Shown: positions 1 to 7,541, counted from the first letter of the stretch. The stretch: DNA of 7,662 nt from an uncultured Bacilli bacterium (GCA_947626215.1 CANQRJ010000068.1:1-7662); one strand, 5' to 3'. Notes: generated by a model not told the origin, from the sequence alone. Numbers and translations are program-made.

Positions 1-59
1 AAAATGACTCGATATATAAGTGATTTTTCGAATATCGAAAATCTTATATTCAATGTCAT
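1..59 (-). CDS. possible 5' end of an unidentified gene, cut by the window edge
   Basis: On the minus strand an ATG at 57-59 opens a frame that stays free of stops to the window edge (19 codons, beginning MTLNIRFSIFEKSLIYRVI). It is preceded by the purine-rich AAGGAAGGA, which fits a Shine-Dalgarno site, although the spacing to the ATG is short (about 4 nt). A TTG two codons later (51-53) has a more usual 6-nt spacing from AAGGA and could be the true start. I do not recognise the protein from so few residues; it does not resemble trmFO, which often follows topA in Bacilli. A 19-codon open frame in AT-rich DNA can occur by chance, so this rests mainly on the ribosome binding site. Confidence 0.35.
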   Translation of the reverse strand, partial: MTLNIRFSIFEKSLIYRVI

Positions 60-134
60 TCCTTCCTTATAATTCTACTTTACGTCAATTTTTTATGCGA
101 TTGCCTTAAGATCAAAAAAATTTAAAAATGTAAA

Positions 135-2162
135 TTATTCTTCTTTATACTCACAATTCATACAAGAAATTCCTTTTTTCTTTTCTACTAAAACCCCTCC
201 ACAAGAAGGACATTTCTTTTCCACTGGTTTATCCCAACTTGCAAAGTCACACTTTGGATAATGATTGCATCCATAAAATACCTTACCTCTTTTTGTCTTT
301 TTTTCAACAATCATTCCATCACATTTTGGACAAGGCATAATTTCCGTAATTTTTTTAGACTCTTTTTTAACATATTTACAAGTTGGATAATTGGAACAAG
401 CCGTAAATTCTCCAAATTTTCCTCTTCTTTTTACTAAAGGACTTCCACATTCTGGGCAATCTTCGCCTGTTTTTTCGGCCTCTTTCTTTTCCATATTTTT
501 AAATGCATTTTCAACCATAGGTTCAAATTCTTGAAAAAAATCTTTTAATACTTGAATGTTATCTAAATTTGCATCGGCAATTTTATCTAAGTCATTTTCC
601 ATGTTTGCCGTGTATTTTACATTAATAATATGTGAGAAAAATTCTTGTAATTTATCTGTAATTTCAATCCCCATTGTCGTTGGTACAAACTTTTTATCTT
701 CAATTTTTACATAATCACGATCTTTTAATGTTTGTATCGTTGGCGCATAAGTACTAGGTCTTCCGATTCCTAAAGACTCCATTTCTTTAATTAAACTACT
801 TTCTGTATATCTTGGTTCTGGTTTTGTGAAATGTTGTTCTTTCGTAATTTGATCAGAAATAATGACATCACTTTTATAAGAATTAAAATCGGGTAATATA
901 GTATCTTTTTGGTCTTCAAATTTATGATATACTTTTAAATACCCATCAAACTTTAATACTGAACCTGTTGCTTTAAATTGATAATCGTTATTTTCTAAAA
1001 TGGCCGTTGTATTTGTAAGGGTTGCTCCTGCCATAATAGAAGATAAGGCACGGTAGTAAATGAGTTCATATAATTTATATTCATCACTTGTTAAATAAGA
1101 TTTTAAAGATTCTGGTGTTCTCATAATAGATGTCGGTCTAATTCCTTCATGAGCATCTTGAATATTTTCTTTTTTCTTAGGAACTTTGACACTTCCAACG
1201 TATTCTTTTCCATATTTTTTTTCAATATAAGATTTTGTTTGAGATACAAATTCACTAGAAACACGTTCTGAGTCGGTACGCATATAAGTAATAAGACCAA
1301 TACTACCTTCTTCTGTGTTTACTCCTTCATATAATTTTTGAGCAATTCGCATCGTTTTTGATGAAGAAAATCCAAGTTTATTCGATGCAAGTTGTTGCAT
1401 AGTGGTTGTTTTAAAAATTGGTTTACTATTTCTTTTAGTATCTTTTGTTTCTACACTTTCAATTTTAAAGGCTTTGGATAATGAATTTAAAATATCATCC
1501 GCCTCTTTTTCACCTTTTATTTCAATTTTTTTATTTTTATATTTTTCTAAATCGGCCGTAAAATCTTTAAAATCGGCCGTGATGGTCCAATATTCTTGAG
1601 GAATAAATTTTTCAATTTCTCTTTCCCTATCTACAATGAGTTTTAAAGCCACACTTTGAACACGACCGGCACTTTTTCCACCTGTTTTACTTTGCATTAA
1701 TTTGCTTAAACGAAAACCAATAATACGGTCTAAAATTCTTCTTGTTTCTTGGCTTTTTACTAAATCTTCATCAATTTTTCGAGGATTTTTTAATGCATCT
1801 AGTACCACATCTTTTGTAATTTCATTAAAAGTAACTCTTTCATAGTTATTTTCTTTAATACCTAAACTATTCTTTAAATGCCAAGAAATGGCTTCTCCTT
1901 CACGGTCTGGGTCGGTTGCTAAATAAACAAAATCCGCGGCTTTAACATCTTTTTTTAAAGCACTTATCAGTTTTGTTTTCCCTTTAATAGGAATATAACT
2001 GGGTTCAAAATTATGTTCTACATCGACTCCTAAACCAAATTTTCCGGTAGTAGCCAAATCCATAATGTGTCCTTCACTTGCTACGATTTTAAAATCTTTT
2101 CCTAAAAAATTTTCTATCGTTTTGCTTTTATGTGGAGACTCCACAATCATAAGTTTACTCAT
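135..2162 (-). CDS. topA: DNA topoisomerase I (type IA), 675 aa
   Basis: Relaxes negative supercoils by transient single-strand cleavage through a 5'-phosphotyrosine link. The Toprim domain occupies roughly residues 3-115, with IVESPHK containing Glu8 and the metal-binding DPDREGE at 84-90. The type IA core follows, with catalytic Tyr293 in GLITYMRTDS and the typical DAHEGIRPT at 336-344. Three C-terminal four-cysteine zinc modules use Cys569/572/589/595, 611/614/632/638 and 651/654/667/670. Length and layout match Bacilli TopA. I chose the ATG at 2160-2162 because AAGAGGGTG lies six nt upstream and the protein then begins MSKLMIVESP as the family does; the frame is open 16 codons further upstream, but that stretch lies inside the preceding ltaS-like gene. 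The start overlaps the end of that gene by 8 bp (ATGAGTAA), so the two are probably translationally coupled as the last pair of the operon. The stop is TAA. No strong GC-rich terminator is visible after it. Confidence 0.97.
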   Translation of the reverse strand: MSKLMIVESPHKSKTIENFLGKDFKIVASEGHIMDLATTGKFGLGVDVEHNFEPSYIPIKGKTKLISALKKDVKAADFVYLATDPDREGEAISWHLKNSLGIKENNYERVTFNEITKDVVLDALKNPRKIDEDLVKSQETRRILDRIIGFRLSKLMQSKTGGKSAGRVQSVALKLIVDREREIEKFIPQEYWTITADFKDFTADLEKYKNKKIEIKGEKEADDILNSLSKAFKIESVETKDTKRNSKPIFKTTTMQQLASNKLGFSSSKTMRIAQKLYEGVNTEEGSIGLITYMRTDSERVSSEFVSQTKSYIEKKYGKEYVGSVKVPKKKENIQDAHEGIRPTSIMRTPESLKSYLTSDEYKLYELIYYRALSSIMAGATLTNTTAILENNDYQFKATGSVLKFDGYLKVYHKFEDQKDTILPDFNSYKSDVIISDQITKEQHFTKPEPRYTESSLIKEMESLGIGRPSTYAPTIQTLKDRDYVKIEDKKFVPTTMGIEITDKLQEFFSHIINVKYTANMENDLDKIADANLDNIQVLKDFFQEFEPMVENAFKNMEKKEAEKTGEDCPECGSPLVKRRGKFGEFTACSNYPTCKYVKKESKKITEIMPCPKCDGMIVEKKTKRGKVFYGCNHYPKCDFASWDKPVEKKCPSCGGVLVEKKKGISCMNCEYKEE

Positions 2163-4137
2163 TTTTTTCACCCTCTTGTTCAGATTGTTTTTCATTTCTT
2201 TTTTGTTCAAAATAATGGAAATAGTTTGAGGTGATGGCTAATTTACTCATTTCCTTCTTTTGATAAATCTCCGAGTTAATATTTTGTATTTCTTCTGGAG
2301 TATAAGTCTCTTCATTCAAATATTCTATTTTTGAATTTACTGCATTATACCTAGCAATTTTATCTTGCCATGAGCCATCTGCAAATACTACTCTATCAGA
2401 AAATGTAGAAGAAAACAAGTCTTCGCCTAAATAAAATCTAGGATCATAATCTAAATTAAACAAATTCGCAAGGGTTGGTAAAAGATTCATGTAATAAGTA
2501 TTTTTATCTATGGTTTGTGATTCCAATTCACTATTATAAATGACAAGTGGAACTTTTTCAATTTCATAAAATGGTGAGATATCGTAATCCACCGCAGTTT
2601 GAACGTCTTCATTCGATAATCCATAAGGATAGTGATCTCCAAATAAAACAATAACCGTATCTTTTAGTAAATCTTTTTTCTCTAATTCATCTAAAAGAAC
2701 TCCAAGCGCATCATCTGTTACTTTTAATTTCGATAAATACCGTTTTAAAGAAGAGGAATAATTTGTATCTTTAAATAAATTATAATATTTATTTCCTAAA
2801 ACACTAGGTATTTCGTATGGATGATGAGCCGAAACCGTGGTAATCCAAGACATAAAAGGTTTTTCTTGGGTCATAATACTGGTTGCTTTTTGCATGAGTT
2901 CTACATCGCTTGGCCACTCTCCATAAACATTTGGATTAAAATCTATTCCTAACCTGGTCCCGTCATAAAAATTTTTACTTCCCATATTTAAGTGGAAAAT
3001 ATTTCTAGGGTAATAATAATCAGTGAAATCATGATAACTGGTCGTAGAATATCCCTTTTCATTAAATTTTTCAAACATTGCCGTAAAATAAGTATTATTT
3101 GGATACACGCTTACGGTACAAGATGTATTTACTGGGAATAAAGAAGTAAGAGCGCTAAACTCATTATCTCCTGTCGCACAAGCATTTCTAGGACTATAAT
3201 TATTTGAAAAATACCATCCATGTTCTATAAATTTTTGAAAATTCGGAAAATATTCTTCATTTGTTAGCATCATCCCGGCAGATTCCATCATGACTACAAT
3301 TAAATTTTTTCCTTCGAAATATCCAGTATAATCATTTTCTTCTGTAATCTCTCGATTAATAAAATAATGGTTTAAATTATTTAAAACTGGATCTTGCTCT
3401 TCTTCAATGATTTCTTTCCATAAGGTATCATCTATTTTTCTTTCTTCATCTGGCATTTCTTGGGTGGTATCTAATAATATAATAGGATAAATGCTTTGTT
3501 TTACATCTAATAAACCAAATACGCTTGTTCCAAATTGACTTATAGCTACTGATGAATTAATAGGAGACAAAAATATTTTATAATTTTCTACTAATTGATA
3601 AGGATTTTGAAAGATAGGCAAAAACAAAGTACTTGCATACATTGCACCTGTGATTAAAACCGTGAATAATGTGATAAGTTTCGTTTTCCAATTTACTTTA
3701 TTTTTTTGATATTCTCTTTTTTCTAATACAATAAATAGAAAATAAAGGACTAAAGGACATAGCATCATATAATATTCAGGCTTAAAGCTCATAAAATATT
3801 CTTTTAAATAACTGGCTACGGCTCCCATTTGAGCAGAAGTTCCAATAGAAATAAAAATTCCTAAAAAATTTCGAAATCCTACTTGTACAAGTCCATAAAT
3901 TGATGCAAGAGCCAAAACGAAAAATTGCACCCATTTTCTAAAACGTAAGGAAGGAAAAAAAGATAAAATAAATTCCAATAAAAAACTTAAAAAGATAGAA
4001 GAAAGTGCAATCCTTAAAATAGCTAAATCTAAAATTGGAATATTTTCTATGATTCGAAATAATAATTCTATAGAAAATAGAAACACTGTAAATAAAAATG
4101 TTTCTTTCCAAAATGTGCTTTCTTTAAACTTTTTCAT
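2155..4137 (-). CDS. ltaS: LtaS-type membrane sulfatase-fold phosphoglycerol transferase, 660 aa
   Basis: Probably polymerises glycerol phosphate from phosphatidylglycerol into lipoteichoic acid, or performs a related membrane transfer, on the outer face of the membrane. The N-terminal part has about five hydrophobic segments (near residues 10-30, 37-60, 68-97, 121-138 and 152-175), followed by an extracellular alkaline-phosphatase/sulfatase domain. Expected LtaS landmarks are visible: metal-ligand Glu285 in VVMMES, nucleophile Thr322 in ACATGDNEF, a histidine at 369 in SYHDF, HH at 438-439 in SAHHPY, and Asp501-His502 in FGDHYPYG. Length is close to S. aureus LtaS (646 aa). The C-terminus is a charged tail rich in Lys, Glu and Gln. 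The ATG at 4135-4137 is preferred because AAGGTGG sits 5 nt before it; the frame extends to a GTG at 4144-4146, but that codon is part of the ribosome binding site. It overlaps rnhB by 14 bp and topA by 8 bp. The family is clear; whether it is the primary LTA synthase or a paralogue (primase or YfnI type) cannot be decided here. Confidence 0.88.
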   Translation of the reverse strand: MKKFKESTFWKETFLFTVFLFSIELLFRIIENIPILDLAILRIALSSIFLSFLLEFILSFFPSLRFRKWVQFFVLALASIYGLVQVGFRNFLGIFISIGTSAQMGAVASYLKEYFMSFKPEYYMMLCPLVLYFLFIVLEKREYQKNKVNWKTKLITLFTVLITGAMYASTLFLPIFQNPYQLVENYKIFLSPINSSVAISQFGTSVFGLLDVKQSIYPIILLDTTQEMPDEERKIDDTLWKEIIEEEQDPVLNNLNHYFINREITEENDYTGYFEGKNLIVVMMESAGMMLTNEEYFPNFQKFIEHGWYFSNNYSPRNACATGDNEFSALTSLFPVNTSCTVSVYPNNTYFTAMFEKFNEKGYSTTSYHDFTDYYYPRNIFHLNMGSKNFYDGTRLGIDFNPNVYGEWPSDVELMQKATSIMTQEKPFMSWITTVSAHHPYEIPSVLGNKYYNLFKDTNYSSSLKRYLSKLKVTDDALGVLLDELEKKDLLKDTVIVLFGDHYPYGLSNEDVQTAVDYDISPFYEIEKVPLVIYNSELESQTIDKNTYYMNLLPTLANLFNLDYDPRFYLGEDLFSSTFSDRVVFADGSWQDKIARYNAVNSKIEYLNEETYTPEEIQNINSEIYQKKEMSKLAITSNYFHYFEQKRNEKQSEQEGEKNE

Positions 4138-4759
4138 ATGTACCACCTTCTTCTATTAAATCACGAACTGGGCCATATGTAAACCGATAATCTTTAGTAG
4201 GACCGTAAAGTTTTAACAATTCTAAGTGTCTTTTTGTAGGGTATCCTTTGTGTTTTTTAAATTCATATTCAGGATATTCCTTATCTATTTCATAAATGAT
4301 ATGATCTCTTGTAACTTTAGCAAGGACACTCGCGGCCGCGATGGTTAAAGATTTGGCATCTCCTTTTATAATAGGTTTTACTGGAATTTTTGAATTGGGA
4401 ATAGGCATGGCATCTGTTAAAATATAATCTGGTTTAGTTTTTAATTCTTGAATGGCTTTTTCCATGGCAAGACGACTTGCATTATAAATATTTATTTCAT
4501 CAATTTCTTTTGGAGATACAATGCCTATTCCATAACTTATTGCATCTTTTTTTATGATTTCAAAAAATTTTTCTCGTTTTTTTTCACTTAATTGTTTAGA
4601 GTCAGTTAATCCTTCTAATTCATAATTTTTGGGTAATATGACCGCGGATGCGACAACAGGACCCATTAGAGGTCCACGACCTGCTTCATCACAACCACAA
4701 ATAAAAGAGTATCCTTTTTCATATAATTCTTTTTCATATTGTAACAAATCGATTTCCAA
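4124..4759 (-). CDS. rnhB: ribonuclease HII, 211 aa, TTG start
   Basis: Cuts the RNA strand of RNA-DNA hybrids and nicks 5' of single ribonucleotides misincorporated in DNA, starting ribonucleotide excision repair. The N-terminal GCDEAGRGPLMGP carries Asp24 and Glu25 and the GRG loop (27-29) that senses the RNA-DNA junction. The remaining acidic residues are Asp116 in ILTDAMP and Asp134 in IKGDAKS; the 92- and 18-residue spacings match E. coli RNase HII as I recall it. SVLAKVTRD at 144-152 and HKGYPT with Tyr173 are also typical. The protein lacks the N-terminal extension of B. subtilis RnhB (about 255 aa). The start is a TTG at 4757-4759, supported by AAGGTG 7 nt upstream; the next internal Met (residue 99) would delete the active site. 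It follows rbgA by 11 bp and overlaps the ltaS-like gene by 14 bp. Confidence 0.96.
   Translation of the reverse strand: MEIDLLQYEKELYEKGYSFICGCDEAGRGPLMGPVVASAVILPKNYELEGLTDSKQLSEKKREKFFEIIKKDAISYGIGIVSPKEIDEINIYNASRLAMEKAIQELKTKPDYILTDAMPIPNSKIPVKPIIKGDAKSLTIAAASVLAKVTRDHIIYEIDKEYPEYEFKKHKGYPTKRHLELLKLYGPTKDYRFTYGPVRDLIEEGGTYEKV
4143..4149 (-). promoter_or_regulatory. ribosome binding site of the ltaS-like gene
   Basis: AAGGTGG on the minus strand, 5 nt before the ATG at 4135-4137. It lies inside the last codons of rnhB and overlaps the alternative GTG start, which argues against that longer start. It suggests ribosomes terminating on rnhB reinitiate here. Confidence 0.75.
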
Positions 4760-4766
4760 CTTCCTA

Positions 4767-4772
4767 CACCTT
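4767..4772 (-). promoter_or_regulatory. ribosome binding site deciding the rnhB TTG start
   Basis: AAGGTG on the minus strand, 7 nt before the TTG at 4757-4759. Its first bases overlap the rbgA stop codon (TAA then GGTG), so the two genes are linked through this site. Confidence 0.7.
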
Positions 4773-5658
4773 ACTTCCTATCAAATGTAATTCCTTTAAT
4801 ATGTTCTAATTTTATATCATTGATAATTTTTAAAGAAACTTTTTCATAATCAACTTCATTGTTTTTCATAGCACCTATTTTTTTAGCAATTTCTTCATAA
4901 GCCATCAAAATATTTTCATCATTTACTTTTTTAATTCCATATAAATTTTCTAAAATAGTTGGATAATAATCTGATAATTTTTTTAAGATATGAATCGCCA
5001 CTTCATCAGAAGGTAATATTTCTTGTTTAATAGCCGTAAAAGCGGCAAGGTTTAAAGCCACTTCTCCTTGGTCTAATTTAGGCCATAAAATTCCTGGTGT
5101 ATCTAATAATAAAATGTCACTATGGGTTCTAAGCCAATTTAGTTCTTTAGTAACTCCTGGATTATTTCCTACATTAGCTACTTTTCTTTTACACATACGA
5201 TTAATAAGAGTACTTTTTCCGACATTTGGAATTCCTACTACTAAGGCACGGATTTCCTTATCTTTTAAACTTTTTTCTTTTCTTCGTTCTTGAACGTCCG
5301 ACATTAATTCATGAGTCAGTTTGATAATTTTTTCATAATCATTTCCATTGTTTAAATCTACTAATAAGACATGATTTCCTAAATTTTCATAATATTTTAT
5401 CCATTCGTTTGTAACTTTTAAATCACATAAATCTTTTTTAGTCATAATTAAAATTTTAGGTTTGTTTCCTATGATATTATAGATGTCTTTTATTTTAGAT
5501 GAAAAAGGGATTCTTGCATCTATAACTTCATAAACAATATCTATAAGTCCATATTTTTCCCCTATCATTCTTCTTGTCTTGGCCATATGTCCTGGAAAGT
5601 ATGCGATATGAACATTTGAAAGCTCTTTATTCTTATCATTATTATTTTCATTTAACAT
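4771..5658 (-). CDS. rbgA: ribosome biogenesis GTPase RbgA/YlqF, 295 aa
   Basis: A GTPase needed for late assembly of the 50S ribosomal subunit in Bacilli; it binds the immature large subunit in the cytoplasm. The GTPase motifs are circularly permuted, the hallmark of the YlqF/YawG group: G4 TKKD at 73-76 comes first, then the P-loop GIPNVGKST at 142-150, G2 Thr170 in PGVTKE, and G3 DTPG at 186-189. The N-terminal YFPGHMAK at 20-27 and DARIPFSS at 47-54 are family signatures. A C-terminal helical domain (about 200-295) follows. The ATG at 5656-5658 is chosen because an excellent AAAGGAG lies 8 nt upstream; the frame stays open for 14 more codons but without such a site, and those codons lie in the leader after the predicted transcription start. 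First gene of the operon, followed by rnhB 11 bp later, an arrangement common in Bacillota. Confidence 0.96.
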   Translation of the reverse strand: MLNENNNDKNKELSNVHIAYFPGHMAKTRRMIGEKYGLIDIVYEVIDARIPFSSKIKDIYNIIGNKPKILIMTKKDLCDLKVTNEWIKYYENLGNHVLLVDLNNGNDYEKIIKLTHELMSDVQERRKEKSLKDKEIRALVVGIPNVGKSTLINRMCKRKVANVGNNPGVTKELNWLRTHSDILLLDTPGILWPKLDQGEVALNLAAFTAIKQEILPSDEVAIHILKKLSDYYPTILENLYGIKKVNDENILMAYEEIAKKIGAMKNNEVDYEKVSLKIINDIKLEHIKGITFDRK

Positions 5659-5701
5659 AAAAATCACTCCTTTTTTTAACAATAAGTGCAAAAATCTCAT
5701 T

Positions 5702-5990
5702 TCATATTATACCATAGTTCTGTTGCTTAATAAAGTTCATTGCCTTAATATACTCATCATTATAGCGAAAAATAATATCAATTTTTTATGTTCATGAATA
5801 TAAATATTATTAATTAATAGTTTTTTTATTAAGTTCTTCCAAATTTTTATTCTTTTCAAATTTACTTATCCATTCTTTATTTGTTAAATAAGAACTACAA
5901 TAATAATATTCATTAGTTTTGCCTTTTTTTAAAGTAAAACTATTACCACAATCGGCACTAAGTATCCAGAAAAAATATCATATTTTTCTA
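5702..5990 (-). pseudogene. decayed C-terminal remnant of a large serine recombinase
   Basis: This gene-free stretch reads on the minus strand as the end of a large serine (resolvase/integrase) recombinase, but only with frame changes. Pieces in order: LEKYDIFSGYL (5990 to 5959); after a shift, ADCGNSFTLKKGKTNE and then YYYCSSYLTNK, the first half of the recombinase zinc ribbon; without a break, EWISKFEKNKNLEELNKKT (to 5819), which resembles the segment that introduces the C-terminal tail (DUF4368-like) in clostridial recombinases; after another shift, LINNIYIHEHKK (near 5785-5817); after a third shift at a six-A run (plus-strand T run 5782-5787), IDIIFRYNDEYIKAMNFIKQ ending in TGA at 5702-5704. 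The first zinc cysteine is lost at the frame break, and the second cysteine pair plus most of the coiled coil are missing. The catalytic N-terminal domain is absent, so no recombinase activity is possible. The frame may be followed upstream to about 6025, but without recognisable motifs. Family assignment is from recalled motif patterns, not a search. Confidence 0.78.
5706..5734 (-). promoter_or_regulatory. sigma-A promoter of the rbgA-rnhB-ltaS-topA operon
   Basis: A perfect -10 TATAAT at 5706-5711, preceded by TGG to give an extended -10 (TGGTATAAT). At a 17-bp spacing the -35 is only TTTATT (5729-5734), weak but tolerable with an extended -10. Transcription would start near 5699, leaving a leader of about 41 nt before the rbgA ATG. 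The -10 falls within the last codons of the recombinase relic described at 5702-5990. Confidence 0.7.
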
Positions 5991-6026
5991 AGCATAAGCT
6001 TATAAACTTTTTAAAAAACGTTTCAT

Positions 6027-6057
6027 AAAAAAAAGGTGATTGGAACACCCTTCTTTC
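6027..6057 (-). terminator. intrinsic terminator of the surface-protein gene
   Basis: On the minus strand, starting 1-2 nt after the TAA of the surface-protein gene, AAGGGTG and CACCTTT form a stem around the 7-nt loop TTCCAAT (GGTG/CACC core, then a G-T pair and A-T pairs), followed by eight T residues (plus-strand A run 6027-6034). This separates the surface-protein unit from the rbgA operon. Confidence 0.8.
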
Positions 6058-6058
6058 A

Positions 6059-7474
6059 TTAATTATTTTTAATAAATTTGTTGTACATAAATCCTAAGGC
6101 TAAAGCACTCATTGTAAATAATGTAACATAAGATAACATATTATCTCCAGTTTGCGGATTTTCTTCATTAGTTAAAGCACCATAATCGTTAGATAATGCT
6201 AAAACATATGATGAGAAGTGATCTAATTCAATATACACTAAACCAGTTTTCATATCAGCCTTTAAACCTTTTTTAATAACTTCCATTTGATTTTTTTCTT
6301 TATTGTAATATAACAATGTAAATTCCATATTTTCTAAATAACTATCCACATTATCATATACTTTTTGATAGCACTCGGTATCTTCTTTGCTACATCCATA
6401 TTCCTTTGCTAAAGAATTAATCGCATAATCTTGAACTAGAATTCCAGTTTTATATTTTGCAGGTAATTCGCCATGATATGCAAAATCAATATAAATTAAA
6501 TTATCTAAACCTATTAATTTATCAATAGCATCTTTGTTTTCAGATTTATCAATTGAAGCTTCATAATAATATGTAAGCCCCTCTTTGGCTTCTTGTAATA
6601 CATCTTTTCCATTTAGAAAATAGCTTGATGTATACCCACTATCAGTATAGTAATCGAAATTAATGGTAAGATCTTTGCCTTTTAAGGCATTTACAATATC
6701 AGATACATCACTATTTTCTTCTACTTGATACATAATTTCATAAGTATTTTTAGTAACATAATCTAAATTTGAATGCGTAACATTTTTATATCGATCAGAA
6801 TTTGCTAAAAATTCAAGTAATGCTTCTTTATTATTATCATAGAAAATATCTTGATATACAACCCAATTAATAGTGATTGGATCTTTGTTTGTAGCGGTAA
6901 TTTTAATTTCGGCTACTCCTAAGTCATGTCCAACCGTAGAAACTTCAACAACATTAGTAGGTGCTTCAGTTAAACCATAAGCTTCATACCAAGTTTTGGG
7001 TTCACTTGTATAACCATTATATTCCCACCATGTAGGTTTTGCAGAATATTTATTTGCTAGTTCAGAATTAATTTCCTCTAAAGTATAACTTTCATAAAGT
7101 TTTTTATATTCATCAAAATATTTCTTTTCAGCGGCAAAATCATATTCTTTAACATTAACTGTCATTACTTTTTCATTATTACTAGTAGCTTTTATACCTT
7201 CAATACCATTAAATAATAAAGCTTTTGTTTTAAATAATTTGTCAAACATATATTTAGATTTACTAGAATTAATAATTTGACCAAGGTTTATGGACCTTGT
7301 TGGCAGATTTTTAACAGTATTCCAATCAGAATACCCTTGTCTGTAAAAAGTTCCTGTATAATAATCTACAGTTCCTAATTCTTCTAAGTAATTTTCAAAA
7401 TAATTACCTTTTGCACTTACAGCTAATGGAATTAGAACAATAACTGCAATTAAAGTGCAAATAATTTTTTTCAT
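6059..7474 (-). CDS. secreted surface protein with NPQTG-type sorting signal, 471 aa, function unknown
   Basis: Residues 1-21 form a signal peptide (MKK, a hydrophobic core, then AVSA before Lys22). The C-terminus has the three parts of a cell-wall sorting signal: NPQTG at 439-443, a hydrophobic stretch at about 446-464, and a short basic tail (KFIKNN). It is thus probably exported by Sec and attached to peptidoglycan by a sortase, which is not in this window. The body is rich in Tyr, Asn, Lys and acidic residues and has no enzyme motif I recognise. IELDHFSSYVLA at 415-426 resembles the segment that often precedes sorting signals in Bacillota surface proteins. The only two cysteines outside the signal peptide, Cys361 and Cys368, are close together and might pair. 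The ATG at 7472-7474 is chosen because AAAGGA lies 8 nt upstream and the protein then begins with the signal peptide; the frame extends 17 codons further without a comparable site. Monocistronic, with its own promoter and terminator. Confidence 0.85.
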   Translation of the reverse strand: MKKIICTLIAVIVLIPLAVSAKGNYFENYLEELGTVDYYTGTFYRQGYSDWNTVKNLPTRSINLGQIINSSKSKYMFDKLFKTKALLFNGIEGIKATSNNEKVMTVNVKEYDFAAEKKYFDEYKKLYESYTLEEINSELANKYSAKPTWWEYNGYTSEPKTWYEAYGLTEAPTNVVEVSTVGHDLGVAEIKITATNKDPITINWVVYQDIFYDNNKEALLEFLANSDRYKNVTHSNLDYVTKNTYEIMYQVEENSDVSDIVNALKGKDLTINFDYYTDSGYTSSYFLNGKDVLQEAKEGLTYYYEASIDKSENKDAIDKLIGLDNLIYIDFAYHGELPAKYKTGILVQDYAINSLAKEYGCSKEDTECYQKVYDNVDSYLENMEFTLLYYNKEKNQMEVIKKGLKADMKTGLVYIELDHFSSYVLALSNDYGALTNEENPQTGDNMLSYVTLFTMSALALGFMYNKFIKNN

Positions 7475-7541
7475 TTTCTCTTTCCTTTCTTTTTTATCAC
7501 TAGAATTTTGATGTATATGAATCATCTATTTCCATACTTCA

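Noticed and set aside
25..41. Perfect 7-bp inverted repeat TTTTCGA / TCGAAAA with a 3-nt loop
   Set aside because: No T run follows on either strand and it falls in a possible coding frame; probably chance.
100..109. ATTGCCTTAA shared with 5739-5748 in the recombinase relic
   Set aside because: Only ten bases match and the flanks diverge, so it does not support a second recombinase fragment or an attachment-site pair.
60..134. Candidate terminator after topA formed by T-rich and A-rich arms (AATTTTTT with AAAAAATT)
   Set aside because: The arms are only A-T pairs with a long loop and no GC core, so it is not distinguishable from base composition.
1402..1599. A 65-codon open frame on the plus strand
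   Set aside because: It lies wholly antisense to the well-supported topA and its leucine- and phenylalanine-rich translation is the usual mirror of a lysine- and glutamate-rich protein; no ribosome binding site was evident.
2163..2210. N-terminal 16-codon extension of topA
   Set aside because: It lies inside the ltaS-like gene and the ATG at 2160-2162 has a good ribosome binding site and gives the normal TopA N-terminus.
5994..6003. 10-bp palindrome ATAAGCTTAT
   Set aside because: A single palindrome this short in AT-rich DNA is expected by chance and no partner site or regulator is nearby.
6000..6026. Tiny minus-strand open frame of eight codons beginning ATG AAA CGT
   Set aside because: It begins right after the T run of the terminator, has no ribosome binding site and lies in the probable upstream edge of the recombinase relic.
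7475..7525. N-terminal 17-codon extension of the surface protein
   Set aside because: It would bury the signal peptide behind a polar, charged stretch and lacks a ribosome binding site comparable to that before 7474.
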